Program-made: the position numbers and the translations under genes
Part shown: piece by piece, positions 48,378-57,554 of the stretch
Layout: each line of letters begins with the position of its first letter
How positions within the stretch are numbered: position 1 is the first letter of the stretch
Notes under the pieces: generated by a model
Told to the model about the DNA's origin: nothing
The model's input: only the letters and a program-made list of their open reading frames with translations
Databases searched by the model: none
From: JACVRM01 sp963755085
GTDB lineage: Bacteria > Actinomycetota > Thermoleophilia > Gaiellales > Gaiellaceae
Direction of reading: 5' to 3'
Assembly: GCA_963755085.1 (NCBI GenBank)
Contig: CAVWIN010000020.1
Coordinates: forward strand, 62,001 to 126,000
DNA: 64,000 bases

Positions 48378-50525
48378 ATGAGGATCATCAGCGCAATCGG
48401 GCGCTGGAGCGCCCGGCATCCATGGCAGGCAATCGCCCTCTGGCTCACGTTCGTCGTCGCGGCCGTCGCAGCGTCCGCGCTGACCGGCACGAAGAGCCTT
48501 CAGAACGGCACCGTCGGCGAGTCGGCACGCGCCACCTCGCTGCTGAACCAGTACCGGCCTGGCCATGTCGAGCGGAACGACTACGGCTTCGTGCACAGCA
48601 ACGCGCTCGCCGCGAGCACGCCGGCGTTCCGGAACACAGTCGCGGAGGTCCGCGGGCGGATGGAGTCCGTGCTCGGCACGACGGTCACCACCACCGTCTC
48701 CCGCGACGGGCATTCCGTCCTGCTCACCGCCACGGCCACCCAGGAGTTCGGCGGCCCGCTGCAGGACTCGCTCGCCGCGGCGGCAGCCGCACACCCCGGC
48801 TTCACGATCGGCGGGGACGGGCCAGGCCACGGGTCGGGCGGCTCGAGCGACCTGATTCGGGCCGAGCGACTGGCGCTTCCGGTCACCCTGCTCGTTCTGC
48901 TGATTGCCTTCGGCGCGCTCGTCGCCGCGCTGGTGCCGATGCTGCTCGGGCTCACGGCCGTGATCGCGACGTTCGGGCTGCTCGGCCCGATCAGCCAGCT
49001 CGCGCCGCTCGACGACGCCGTCAAGACGATCGTGCTGTTGATCGGCATGGCGGTCGGCGTCGACTACGCGCTCTTCTATGTCATCCGCTCCCGCGAGGAG
49101 CGGCAACGCGGCGTGCCGGCGCACGAGGCGCTCGAGCGGACCGCGCGCACCTCGGGGCGGACCGTCGTGATCGCCGGCGCGACCGTGGCGATCGCGATGG
49201 CCGGCCAGTTCATCGTCGGCTCTGCGATCTTCACCGGCATCGCCGCCGGGACGATCGCCGTTGTCGCCTGCGCCGTCGCGGGCTCGGTCACCGTGCTCCC
49301 GGCCGTGCTCGAGCTCCTCGGCCCGCGGATCGACGCCGGCCGCATCCCCTACCTGCCCCACCTGAGCACGGCGCAGGATTCGCGCTTCTGGCCCGCCGTC
49401 GTCGACCGCGTGCTGCGGCGCCCGGTCGTCTCGGTGGTCGTTGCCGGCGGGCTGCTCGTGGCGCTCGCGGTCCCGGCCCTCGGGATGAAGATCGCCGAGC
49501 CCGACTCCGACGCGCTCAAGCCCTCGAGCCGGTCCGCGGCGGCGACGATGCTCCACGCCGTCTTCCCCGGGACGTCACAGCCGGCACTGCTCGTCGTCGT
49601 CAACCCGGCGGGCCAGGCCGTCCGCGTACGCACCGCGGTCGCGCGCCTCGAGCGCCTGGCCGCGGCCCAGGGGCTCGCGCACCCGCCCTTCCGCGCTGGC
49701 CAGACCGCCGACGGCCGGGCGACACTCGTCGAGCTACCGCTGACCGGGCTCGGCGACAACACCGCCTCGAGAAACGCCGTGGAGACGCTCCGGAGCAGGC
49801 TGATCCCCGAGACGCTCGGCGGGATTCCGGGCGTCCAGACGGCCGTCGGCGGCGCGACCGCGGAGGACGTCGACTTCACGAACCACGTCAGGCACGGCAT
49901 GCCGTACGTGATCGCATTCGTGCTCACGCTGGCGTTCCTCGTGCTGCTGGTCGCGTTCCGCTCGATCGTCGTGCCGCTGAAAGCGATCGCCCTGAACCTG
50001 CTGTCGGTCACGGCCGCCTACGGCGTCATCGTGCTCGTCTTCCAGCACCACTGGGCCGAGAGCCTGCTCGGGTTCCACTCGAACGGGTCGATCATCGCGT
50101 GGCTGCCGCTCTTCCTCTTCGTGATCCTGTTCGGGCTCTCGATGGACTACCACGTCTTCATCCTCAGCCGGATCCGCGAGGCGGTCGACGACGGCGTGCC
50201 GACGGAGCAGGCGGTGCGCTACGGCATCGCGCGGACGGCGGGCGTGGTGACGAGCGCAGCCTTCGTCATGGTCGGCGTCTTCTCGATCTTCGGGACGCTG
50301 TCGCAGCTTGACGTCAAGGAGGCGGGTGTCGGCCTCGCCACCGCGGTGCTGATCGACGCGACCATCGTGCGCGGCGTGCTACTGCCCGCGTCGATGACGC
50401 TGCTCGGCGACTGGAACTGGTATCTCCCGCGCTGGTTGCAGTGGCTGCCGCAGACGAACCTGCACGCCCGGCCGCGCGAGCGCGTGGCTGCGCCGGCACT
50501 GCCGGCCGACTCACCGGGGGGTTAG
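48378..50525 (+). CDS. MMPL-family RND transporter
   Basis: A 715-residue transporter with two halves. Each half has an extracellular domain after span 1 and a block of spans: IGMAVGVDYALFYVIRSREE is the first proton-relay region and FGLSMDYHVFILSRIREA the second. It exports lipids or drugs across the membrane by proton exchange. GGGAGG near 48370 supports the ATG. It lies between two two-component pairs. Confidence 0.92.
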   Translation: MRIISAIGRWSARHPWQAIALWLTFVVAAVAASALTGTKSLQNGTVGESARATSLLNQYRPGHVERNDYGFVHSNALAASTPAFRNTVAEVRGRMESVLGTTVTTTVSRDGHSVLLTATATQEFGGPLQDSLAAAAAAHPGFTIGGDGPGHGSGGSSDLIRAERLALPVTLLVLLIAFGALVAALVPMLLGLTAVIATFGLLGPISQLAPLDDAVKTIVLLIGMAVGVDYALFYVIRSREERQRGVPAHEALERTARTSGRTVVIAGATVAIAMAGQFIVGSAIFTGIAAGTIAVVACAVAGSVTVLPAVLELLGPRIDAGRIPYLPHLSTAQDSRFWPAVVDRVLRRPVVSVVVAGGLLVALAVPALGMKIAEPDSDALKPSSRSAAATMLHAVFPGTSQPALLVVVNPAGQAVRVRTAVARLERLAAAQGLAHPPFRAGQTADGRATLVELPLTGLGDNTASRNAVETLRSRLIPETLGGIPGVQTAVGGATAEDVDFTNHVRHGMPYVIAFVLTLAFLVLLVAFRSIVVPLKAIALNLLSVTAAYGVIVLVFQHHWAESLLGFHSNGSIIAWLPLFLFVILFGLSMDYHVFILSRIREAVDDGVPTEQAVRYGIARTAGVVTSAAFVMVGVFSIFGTLSQLDVKEAGVGLATAVLIDATIVRGVLLPASMTLLGDWNWYLPRWLQWLPQTNLHARPRERVAAPALPADSPGG

Positions 50526-50535
50526 CCCCATCCCG

Positions 50536-50568
50536 CCCGGCCGGGAGGCTCCATTGCCCCCGGCCGGG
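50536..50568 (+). terminator. Probable terminator hairpin after MMPL
   Basis: Two copies of the self-complementary CCCGGCCGGG (50536-50545 and 50559-50568) can pair over a 13-base loop just past the MMPL stop. There is no T-run. It would separate the MMPL message from the second two-component pair. Confidence 0.5.
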
Positions 50569-50589
50569 CGCCTGCGGCACTCTCGATCT

Positions 50590-52179
50590 ATGAGCACCGC
50601 CCGCACACTCGTCTTCCTGGCCGCGGCAATCCCGTTCGCCGTCGTCGCCGGAGCGCTGCTCCTCGCCGGTTGGATCGTCGTGCCGCTCGTGGCGATCACG
50701 CCGCTCGTCGTGCCGGCGCTGATCGGCCTGCGTGCCGCTGTCGGCGGGCTCGCCCGCGCCGACGCCGAGCTCGCGAATCGGCTGCTCGGGACGCGCGTCG
50801 ACCCTCCCGGCTCGGCCCCGCCCGCCTCGGGCTTCTGGCAGCGCGGTGCGACCGTCGTGCGCGACCAGGCGTTCTGGAGCCAGCAGCTCTACCTCCTCCA
50901 GCGCACGCTGCTCGGCTTCGCGCTCGCCATCGCCGAGCTCACGCTGATCGCCGCCTCGCTCATGGCGATCGCGCTTCCGGTCACATACCGCTGGAACCAG
51001 CCCGAGCTCGGGTCGTGGCACGTCGACACGCTCGGGCGCTCCCTGCTCTTCGTGCCCGCCGGAGTCGCCGGTCTGGCGATCGCCCTCCTGCTGCTCCACC
51101 CGCTGGCCGCGCTGGAGCGCCTGCTCGTGAACGGCCTTCTCCATGCCCCAATTCCGGTCCCGCGTGCGGTCGCCCGCTCGCAGCGCCGGCGCGCGCTCGC
51201 GATTCACGCAGCCGTCGTGGTCGCCGTGAGCGCAGTGATCCTCGTCGTCTGGGCGATGACCTCGCACAGCACGTTCTGGCCGGCCTGGGTGCTGCTCCCG
51301 CTCGCCCTGACGCTCGCCGTCCACGGCTGGGTGGAGCTGGTCGAGGAGCGGCCGGGCCTGATCCGTGGCCGGCACGCGAGCCGGGCGCTCGTCATCCACG
51401 GCGGCCTCGCCGTCGGCCTGACCCTCTTCCTCACCGCGATCTGGGCGCTCGCGGGCGGCGGATACTTCTGGCCGGCATGGGTCGCCCTCGGGCTCGCATC
51501 GCTGCTGCTCACGCACGTCGCCCTGAACACGGCGCAGCGCCGGAGGAGCCGGATCACCGTGCTCGAGACGACGCGCGCAGGCGCCGTCGACCAGCAGGAG
51601 GCCGAACTGCAGCGGATCGAGCGCGACCTGCACGACGGCGCGCAGGCGCGGCTTGTCGCGCTCGGGATGAGCATCGGCATGGCCGAGCAGAAGCTCGCCG
51701 CCGACGACCCCGACGGCGCCCGCGTGCTCCTCGACGAGGCCCGGGTCGGCGCGCGCGAGGCGCTCGAGGAGCTTCGCGACCTCGCGCGCGGCATCCACCC
51801 GCCCGTGCTCGCCGACCGCGGGCTCGAGGCCGCGGTCGCCGCACTCGCCGACCGCTCGCCACTCCGCGTCGACATCGCGGTCGACGTGGCCGAGCGCCCC
51901 GCGCCTGCGGTCGAGACTGCGGCCTACTTCGTCGTCGCGGAGGCGCTCGCGAACACGAGCAAGCACGCCGCCGCCGGGCACGTCGACATCCGCATCCGCA
52001 GGGACCGCGACGATCTCGTCGTGCAGGTGGTCGACGACGGCCGCGGAGGCGCCAACGCGGACGGGAGCGGCCTGCGGGGCCTGGCCCGCCGCGTCGAGGC
52101 ACTCGACGGGACGCTGTCGGTGGCGAGCCCGCCCGGCGGGCCGACGGTCGTGCAGGCGGTGGTGCCGTGCGGGTCGTGA
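50590..52179 (+). CDS. Sensor histidine kinase with multi-span sensor domain
   Basis: A 529-residue kinase. The N-terminal 320 residues contain a putative-sensor type block (spans with FWSQQLYLLQRTLLGFALAIAE) and two paired-span modules with repeated FWPAWV motifs. The dimerisation helix has the phospho-acceptor His348 in IERDLHDGAQARLVALGM, and the ATPase domain reads ALANTSKHAAAG and DDGRGGA. It is the DevS/DegS-like class. The response regulator overlaps it by 13 bases. Confidence 0.9.
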   Translation: MSTARTLVFLAAAIPFAVVAGALLLAGWIVVPLVAITPLVVPALIGLRAAVGGLARADAELANRLLGTRVDPPGSAPPASGFWQRGATVVRDQAFWSQQLYLLQRTLLGFALAIAELTLIAASLMAIALPVTYRWNQPELGSWHVDTLGRSLLFVPAGVAGLAIALLLLHPLAALERLLVNGLLHAPIPVPRAVARSQRRRALAIHAAVVVAVSAVILVVWAMTSHSTFWPAWVLLPLALTLAVHGWVELVEERPGLIRGRHASRALVIHGGLAVGLTLFLTAIWALAGGGYFWPAWVALGLASLLLTHVALNTAQRRRSRITVLETTRAGAVDQQEAELQRIERDLHDGAQARLVALGMSIGMAEQKLAADDPDGARVLLDEARVGAREALEELRDLARGIHPPVLADRGLEAAVAALADRSPLRVDIAVDVAERPAPAVETAAYFVVAEALANTSKHAAAGHVDIRIRRDRDDLVVQVVDDGRGGANADGSGLRGLARRVEALDGTLSVASPPGGPTVVQAVVPCGS

Positions 52180-52811
52180 TCGCCGAGGACCTCGCCCTCC
52201 TCCGTGACGGGCTGACGCGCCTGCTGCGCGACAACGGCTTCGAGGTCGCCGCCGCGGTGCAGGACGGCGATGCGCTCGTCCACGCGATCCTCCGCGAGCG
52301 GCCCGACATCGCGATCGTCGACATCCGGCTGCCGCCGACTTTTCGCGACGAGGGGCTCCGGGCGGCGCTCGAGGCCAGGCGCCTCGCGCCCGAGACGGCG
52401 ATCCTCATCGTCTCCCAGTACGTCGAGCAGGCGTACGCCGGCGAGCTGCTCGCCGACGGTCGCGGCGGGGTCGGCTACCTCCTGAAGGACAGGATCATGG
52501 AGGTCGACGAATTCGTCGACGCCGTGCGGCGGGTCGCCGGCGGCGGAACGGCCCTCGACCCCGAGGTGGTCAGGCAGCTCTTCGCCCGCCACGAGCCGGA
52601 GGGTCCGCTCGCCGCGCTGACGCCGCGTGAGACCGAGGTGCTCGGCCTGATGGCCGAGGGCCGCTCCAACAGCGGCGTCGCGGAGGAGCTCGTCCTCACC
52701 GTCGGCGCGGTCGAGAAGCACATCGCGAGCATCTTCGGGAAGCTGCGGCTGCCGCCGTCGGACACGGACAACCGCCGCGTGCTCGCGGTGCTGACGTACC
52801 TCCGCGGCTAG
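52167..52811 (+). CDS. NarL-family response regulator
   Basis: A 214-residue regulator with GTG start. The receiver has Glu7-Asp8 and the phospho-acceptor Asp52 in IAIVDIRLPP. The LuxR helix-turn-helix is LTPRETEVLGLMAEGRSNSGVAEELVLTVGAVEKHIASIFGKL. The receiver loop (ADGRGGVGYLLKDRI) is typical of partners of this kinase class. Its target genes are not evident. Confidence 0.9.
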   Translation: MRVVIAEDLALLRDGLTRLLRDNGFEVAAAVQDGDALVHAILRERPDIAIVDIRLPPTFRDEGLRAALEARRLAPETAILIVSQYVEQAYAGELLADGRGGVGYLLKDRIMEVDEFVDAVRRVAGGGTALDPEVVRQLFARHEPEGPLAALTPRETEVLGLMAEGRSNSGVAEELVLTVGAVEKHIASIFGKLRLPPSDTDNRRVLAVLTYLRG

Positions 52812-52824
52812 CGGCGCGTATGCG

Positions 52825-53571
52825 TCAGGCCGGCTTGCCGGCCTCGATCCACCGCTCGAAGACACCGACCTGCTCGGCCGGCCAGGCGCCGTCGCACGGC
52901 ATCGTCCCCGACTCGAGGCGGCCGAGGATCGCGTCGGCGTTCGCCGCCACGTCGTCGTAGGCCCACAGGTCGAAGGCGAACTGCATCGACTGGCGATCGC
53001 GCTCGCGGAACAGCGGCTTGATGTGGTCGGCGAAGCCCACTGGCTCGCCGGGGGCGGGCAGGCTCATTGCGTCGGGCACCTCCTCGATCGGGGCCAGGGC
53101 CGATACGCGCGCATCCGGATAGGCGTCACACACCCACCACCAGCGCGGAACCGGCATGTTGGGGGGCGGGTGCGCCCCCGGCGTCGAGTTCTCCTTGGCG
53201 ATGCGCGAGCCCCACTCGATGTAGGCGACGAACGCCGCGCGGAACTCGGGGTCGTCCGGCAGCCCGGCATCGTCGGCCGAGCGGCAGATCAGCTGCGCCC
53301 AGCGCGCACGCTGCTCCTCGGTGAGAGCCTTGCCAAGGTGCCGGCTGACCATGCGGTCGTACCCGCCGTACTGCTCGCTGTAGCGCTGCGGGCCGCCGAA
53401 CACCTCGCCGAGCCATGCAGCGACGCGCTCGGGGTGGTCCGGGCTCATGTTGGCGAAGAGCGGGGCGAGCAGCGGGTCATCGGGCACGTACCGGCTGTAG
53501 AAGATCCGGGTCAGCCGGAGCAGCGCCGGCGAGCCGCCGGCCCACTCGAACAGTGTCGGCTCGCTGGACAT
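52825..53571 (-). CDS. Group II truncated haemoglobin fused to a C-terminal domain
   Basis: A 248-residue two-domain protein. Residues 5-130 are a group II (trHbO) globin: FEWAGGSPALLRLTRIFYSRYVPDDPLLAPLF, with the likely proximal His78 in MVSRHLGK. Residues 178-245 are a second domain (FADHIKPLFRERDRQSMQFAFDLW, SGTMPCDGAWPAEQVGVFERWIEAG) resembling a c-type cytochrome-like fold without the CxxCH haem motif. It may sense or handle oxygen or NO. The DUF2630 gene precedes it on the same strand. Confidence 0.85.
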   Translation of the reverse strand: MSSEPTLFEWAGGSPALLRLTRIFYSRYVPDDPLLAPLFANMSPDHPERVAAWLGEVFGGPQRYSEQYGGYDRMVSRHLGKALTEEQRARWAQLICRSADDAGLPDDPEFRAAFVAYIEWGSRIAKENSTPGAHPPPNMPVPRWWWVCDAYPDARVSALAPIEEVPDAMSLPAPGEPVGFADHIKPLFRERDRQSMQFAFDLWAYDDVAANADAILGRLESGTMPCDGAWPAEQVGVFERWIEAGKPA

Positions 53572-53585
53572 CGGACCGCCGCCGA

Positions 53586-53828
53586 CTACTGCTCGTAGTT
53601 CTCGACGACCTCGCTCCGCCGCACGTCCGCCGTCTCGGGGTCGAGCCCGGCCTCGCGCGCGGCGCGGCGCTGGCGGAGCAGGTCCCAGCACTGGTCGAGC
53701 GACACCTTCACCGACTTGAGCCGGCGGCGGTCGTCATCCGTCGCGGTGCCGTCGGACTCGCGACTCCAGAGCTCGTGCTCCTCGTCGACGAGCTGCTCGA
53801 TGGAGTCGTGGATCTGCGGGTCTTGCAT
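53586..53828 (-). CDS. DUF2630 protein
   Basis: An 80-residue helical protein of DUF2630, found almost only in actinobacteria: IHDSIEQLVDEEHELWSRE, LKSVKVSLDQCWDLLRQRRAAREAGLDP and VENYEQ at the end. Function unknown. It is 14 bases from the protease gene and 14 bases ahead of the globin, so the three may form one unit. Confidence 0.88.
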   Translation of the reverse strand: MQDPQIHDSIEQLVDEEHELWSRESDGTATDDDRRRLKSVKVSLDQCWDLLRQRRAAREAGLDPETADVRRSEVVENYEQ

Positions 53829-53842
53829 GGGTCCTCCCTGGG

Positions 53843-54832
53843 TCAGAGCTCGTCGGCAACGAGCTCGAGGTCGACGACGCGCTCGTCTCGCGCGATCGTC
53901 AGGGTCACCGGCGTGCCGATCAAATCGCCGGTCATCAGGCGCTGCAACCCGGTGACGTCCTCCACCGCCGTGCCGTCGAGGGCGAGGACGAGGTCGCCTG
54001 CCCGCAGGCCGGCGCGGTCGGCGGGGCGGCCTTCCACGACCTCGACGATCTCGACGCACCCGTTACGGCCGAGCTCCCGGGCCAGACGGGGCGGGAGCGG
54101 CCGCGCGCCGAGCCCGGCGCCCAGGTACGCGCGCCGGAACCTCCCCTCCGTCATCAGCGCGCCGACGATGCGGCGCGTCGCGGCGTTGATCGGCACCGCG
54201 AGGCCGAGACCGACACCCGCGACGGCGGTGTTTATCCCGACCACGGAGCCGCGTGCGTCAGCGAGCGCGCCGCCCGAGTTGCCGGGATTCAGCGCCGCGT
54301 CTGTCTGAATCACGTTCTCGATCAGGCGCGAGGCGGAGCCCGAGCGCGTCGGCAGCGCGCGGCCGAGCGCGGAGACGACCCCGGCAGTCACCGAGCCGGC
54401 GAAGCCGTGCGGGTTCCCGATGGCGACCACGAGCTGGCCGACGCGGAGGCGCTCCGCGTCGCCGAGCTCGGCGGCAACGAGCCCGCCACTGGCCGCACGG
54501 ATCACAGCCAGATCGGATAGCGGATCGCGCCCGACGACATCGAAAGCAAGCTCGCTGCCGTCCGAAAACGACGCGCGGCCGCCGCGGCTGCGGTCGACCA
54601 CGTGGGCCGACGTAAGCATGAAGCCGTCCGCGGTGATGACGACGCCGCTGCCCCCGCCACGCCTGACGCGGAGGTTCCCAACCGACGGCGAGAGCCGCTC
54701 GGCGACGAACGTGACGGCCCGCGAGTAAGCGTCGAGCGCGTCGTCGCCCGGGACGTCGTCGGAGACGAGGCGGACCGCGTCCATCGTCGGGCCACCGTAG
54801 CTCGCCCCCGCAGGGCTACGTCGTTCCGCCAT
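53843..54832 (-). CDS. HtrA-like trypsin-type serine protease with PDZ domain
   Basis: A 329-residue protease of the DegP/HtrA type. The triad is His77 in TSAHVVD, Asp107 in PLSDLAVI and Ser186 in NPGNSGG. A PDZ domain spans about residues 230-322 (RAGLRAGDLVLALDG). No signal peptide or membrane anchor is visible, which is unusual for the family, so it may act in the cytoplasm. A downstream ATG at 54784 is an alternative start. Confidence 0.88.
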   Translation of the reverse strand: MAERRSPAGASYGGPTMDAVRLVSDDVPGDDALDAYSRAVTFVAERLSPSVGNLRVRRGGGSGVVITADGFMLTSAHVVDRSRGGRASFSDGSELAFDVVGRDPLSDLAVIRAASGGLVAAELGDAERLRVGQLVVAIGNPHGFAGSVTAGVVSALGRALPTRSGSASRLIENVIQTDAALNPGNSGGALADARGSVVGINTAVAGVGLGLAVPINAATRRIVGALMTEGRFRRAYLGAGLGARPLPPRLARELGRNGCVEIVEVVEGRPADRAGLRAGDLVLALDGTAVEDVTGLQRLMTGDLIGTPVTLTIARDERVVDLELVADEL

Positions 54833-54841
54833 GCTCTACGG

Positions 54842-55354
54842 GTGCCGGCCGTCCGTCTGGAGCTGCTGTCCGACGCGCACGTCGAGGAGCTCGAGCGCCT
54901 CGCCGCCGACCCAGAGGTCCAGCGCAACACGTACGTCCCCGAGCCGCCGCCGCCGGGGTTCGGGTGCACCTGGCTCGAGGCCTATGAGAAGGCGCGCGAG
55001 GCGGGCACGCGCGAGGGCTTTGCCATCCTGGACCGCGACACCGGCGCGTTTCTCGGCCTCGCGGCCGCCGTGCACCTCGACGAGGATGCCGGCGAGGCCG
55101 AGCTCGGCTACATCCTGGCGCCCGAGGCGCGCGGCCGCGGCGCGGCCACGGAGGCGTTGCTGCAGCTGACCGACTGGGCGTTCGGCCGCGGCCTCGTCCG
55201 GCTCGAGCTGCGGATCGACGCCGGCAACGACCGGTCTGTCCGCGTCGCCGAGCGGTGCGGTTACACGCGTGAGGGGCTGCTCCGCTCCGTCCACTTCAAG
55301 GACGGGCGGCGCACCGATCTGCTTATTTACTCGCGGCTTCCGGAAGACCCATAA
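54842..55354 (+). CDS. GNAT-family acetyltransferase (RimJ/RimL-like)
   Basis: A 170-residue acetyltransferase: RLELLSDAHVEELERLAADPEV, GEAELGYILAPEARGRGAATEAL (acetyl-CoA loop) and ERCGYTREGLLRSVHFKDGRRTDLLIYSRL at the end. This is the N-terminal-protein or ribosomal-protein acetyltransferase group. The GTG start lies nine bases from the protease start in the opposite direction. Its end overlaps the convergent MarR gene by 32 bases. Confidence 0.85.
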   Translation: MPAVRLELLSDAHVEELERLAADPEVQRNTYVPEPPPPGFGCTWLEAYEKAREAGTREGFAILDRDTGAFLGLAAAVHLDEDAGEAELGYILAPEARGRGAATEALLQLTDWAFGRGLVRLELRIDAGNDRSVRVAERCGYTREGLLRSVHFKDGRRTDLLIYSRLPEDP

Positions 55355-55829
55355 GCGGCGCGCAGCGCGGCTCGTGCCGCTCCGCGAGCTTCATCAGCAG
55401 GCGATGAAGCTCGTCGCGCTCCGCGTCGTCGAGCGGCGCGAGGAACTCGTCGTCAAGCCGCTTCGACAATGCGCGCAGCTTCGTGAGCGCCTTCCTGCCG
55501 TCCGGCGTCAGCTGCACGAGGTGGCGCCGGCGGTCGGCCTTGTCGCGCTGCCGCTCGATCAGGTGCTGCTCCTCGAGCTCGTCGAGGATGCCGACCAGCT
55601 GGCTGCGGTCGTAGCCGAGGGCGTCGGCGATCGCCGCCTGCGTCTCGCGATGGCCCTCGTCGAGCGCGGCGAGAACGGCGTAGCTGTACGGGCTGTGCCC
55701 CGCCTCTTCGAAGGCGGCCATTGCACGCCCCTTGGCGCCGAACCCGAGCCGCTTGAGCAGGAACGACGTCGAATCGACCAGCTCCGCCGGGAGCCTCGGT
55801 GACTTGTGGACTTTCAGGTCGAGCGTCAT
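55323..55829 (-). CDS. MarR-family regulator
   Basis: A 168-residue winged-helix repressor: YAVLAALDEGHRETQAAIADALGYDRSQLVGILDELEEQHLIERQRDKADRRRHLVQLT, followed by a helical dimer arm. It is divergent from a drug exporter with an inverted repeat between them, the classic layout for ligand-released repression. ATG at 55829 is preferred to an upstream start at 55850. Confidence 0.9.
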   Translation of the reverse strand: MTLDLKVHKSPRLPAELVDSTSFLLKRLGFGAKGRAMAAFEEAGHSPYSYAVLAALDEGHRETQAAIADALGYDRSQLVGILDELEEQHLIERQRDKADRRRHLVQLTPDGRKALTKLRALSKRLDDEFLAPLDDAERDELHRLLMKLAERHEPRCAPLMGLPEAASK

Positions 55830-55865
55830 AGCAAAATTAGTGTAGCGCACCCGATAGTGGTTCTG

Positions 55866-55890
55866 TATAATCGTGGAAGCTATCCACGAT
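55866..55890 (+). promoter_or_regulatory. Exporter promoter with MarR operator
   Basis: A perfect -10 box TATAAT at 55866-55871 is followed by the inverted repeat ATCGTGG (55870-55876) and CCACGAT (55884-55890) with a seven-base centre. On the minus strand TACACT (55845-55840) can serve the MarR gene. The repeat covers the exporter transcription start, so bound MarR would block it. Confidence 0.65.
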
Positions 55891-55904
55891 AGGGGGATTC
55901 ACTA

Positions 55905-57357
55905 GTGGGATTCGCATCAGATCAAACACGGCGCTGGCTCGTTCTGGCGCTGACCGTAACAGCACAGTTCATGGTCATTCTCGATGTGGCGGTGGTCGTC
56001 GTGGCCCTGCCCGAGATCAAGAACGACCTCGGCTTCTCGCAGGAAGGCGTCCAGTGGGTCGTCACCGCGTACTCCATCCTCTTCGCCGGGACGCTGCTCC
56101 TGGGTGGTCGGCTTGCCGACCTGCTCGGTCGCAGGCGCGTCTTCGCGGCCGGGGTGGCGGTGTTCGCCATCGGATCGCTCCTCTCCGGCATCGCGTGGTC
56201 CGAGGCAGCCCTCGTGGGCGCCCGCGCGCTCCAGGGCTTCGGCGGCGCACTGCTCTCCCCCGCCGCGCTCTCGATCATCATCACCACGTTCCCGGAGGGC
56301 CGCGAGCGCAACCGCGCGCTCGGCATCTGGGGCGGCGCGGCCGCCGCCGGCGGCTCGGCGGGCGTCCTGCTCGGCGGGCTGCTCACGAGCTATGCCGGAT
56401 GGCCGTGGATCTTCTACATCAACCTGCCCGTGGCCATCGTCACGCTTGCCGCGACGCCGTTCCTGCTCGCGGAGAGCCGCGGCTACCTCACGCATCGCCA
56501 CTTCGACGTCGCCGGCGCCGCGACCGTCACCGCCGGCCTGATGACGCTCGTCTACGGCCTCGTATACGCCGGCGGGCACGCGTGGGGCGACTCGCAGACG
56601 ATCGCCCTGCTCGCCGCTGTCTGCCCTGCTCCTGGCCGCGTTCTTCCTGATCGAGTGGCGATCGAAGGCGCCGCTGCTCCCGCTCCGGCTCCTGCGCTCC
56701 CGGACGCTCTCCGCCGCGAACGCGACGATGATCGGCGTCGGGGCGCTCGCCTTCGGCAACTTCTTCCTCGTCACGCTCTACCTGCAGGACGTCCTCGGTT
56801 ACTCGGCGATCGAAACCGGCGTCGCGTTCATCGCGATCACCCTCTCGATCGGCGTCTTCTCGAACATCGGGCCCGTGCTCGCAAGCCGGTACGGCGTCCG
56901 CCGCGTGCTCAGCACGGGCATGGCGCTGAGCGCGCTCGGCGTGCTGCTCTACGCCCAGATGCCGGCCGGCGGCCAGTACTTCTGGGACGTCTTCCCCGCG
57001 CTGATCGTCACCGGCGTCGGCCTCGGCCTGACGTTCGTGCCGGTCACGATCGCCGCCCTCCAGGGCGTGTCTCCGGCCGACGCGGGGATCGCGTCCGGCC
57101 TGATCAACACCACGCGCCAGATCGGCGGCGCCGTCGGCATCGCCGCCGTGACCACGATCGCCGCCACCGTCGCGGCCAACGACACGGGCGCCACCCACGC
57201 CGAGGCGCTCACCCACGGCTTCCACGCCGCGTTCTACGCCCTCGCAGCGATCGCGCTCCTCGGCTCGCTCACCGCTGCGGCATTCCTCGGCCGGCCTAGC
57301 ACTGTGGCCGAGCCGGACCAGCTCGACGACGTGGTCATCCTCGAGGAGGCCGCGTGA
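55905..57357 (+). pseudogene. DHA2-family drug exporter, frameshifted
   Basis: The first frame (GTG 55905 on) gives spans 1-7 with MVILDVAVVVVALPEIKN, LADLLGRRR and FYINLPVAIVT. Near 56612-56617 the family sequence moves by one base: ALLAA is followed in the next frame by LSALLLAAFFLIEWRSKAPLLPLRLL and spans to the stop at 57357 (GVSPADAGIASGLINTTRQIGGAVG). Restored length is about 483 residues. An extra base, either real or a sequencing error, breaks it. Confidence 0.82.
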
Positions 57358-57368
57358 AGGGAGGAACC

Positions 57369-57554
57369 ATGGAGACGACCAGGACGTTCCGCGAGCTCGA
57401 CGACCTCGTGCTGCACCTGAAGGGGCTCGTCATGGTGCGCCGCCTTCGCGAGGAAAGCGGCGCCGGCTCCGACGAGCTCGGCATGTTCAGCGCCGAGATC
57501 GACACCGTCCGCAACCGGCTCGCCACGCTTGTGGCGAGCCGGCCGCGCGCCTAG
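57369..57554 (+). CDS. Small helical protein
   Basis: A 61-residue, probably helical protein (FRELDDLVLHLKGLVMVRRLREESG, MFSAEIDTVRNRLATLV). GGGAGGA just upstream supports the ATG at 57369, 11 bases past the exporter stop, so it shares that message. Its stop overlaps the convergent dehydrogenase gene. Function unknown. Confidence 0.6.
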   Translation: METTRTFRELDDLVLHLKGLVMVRRLREESGAGSDELGMFSAEIDTVRNRLATLVASRPRA

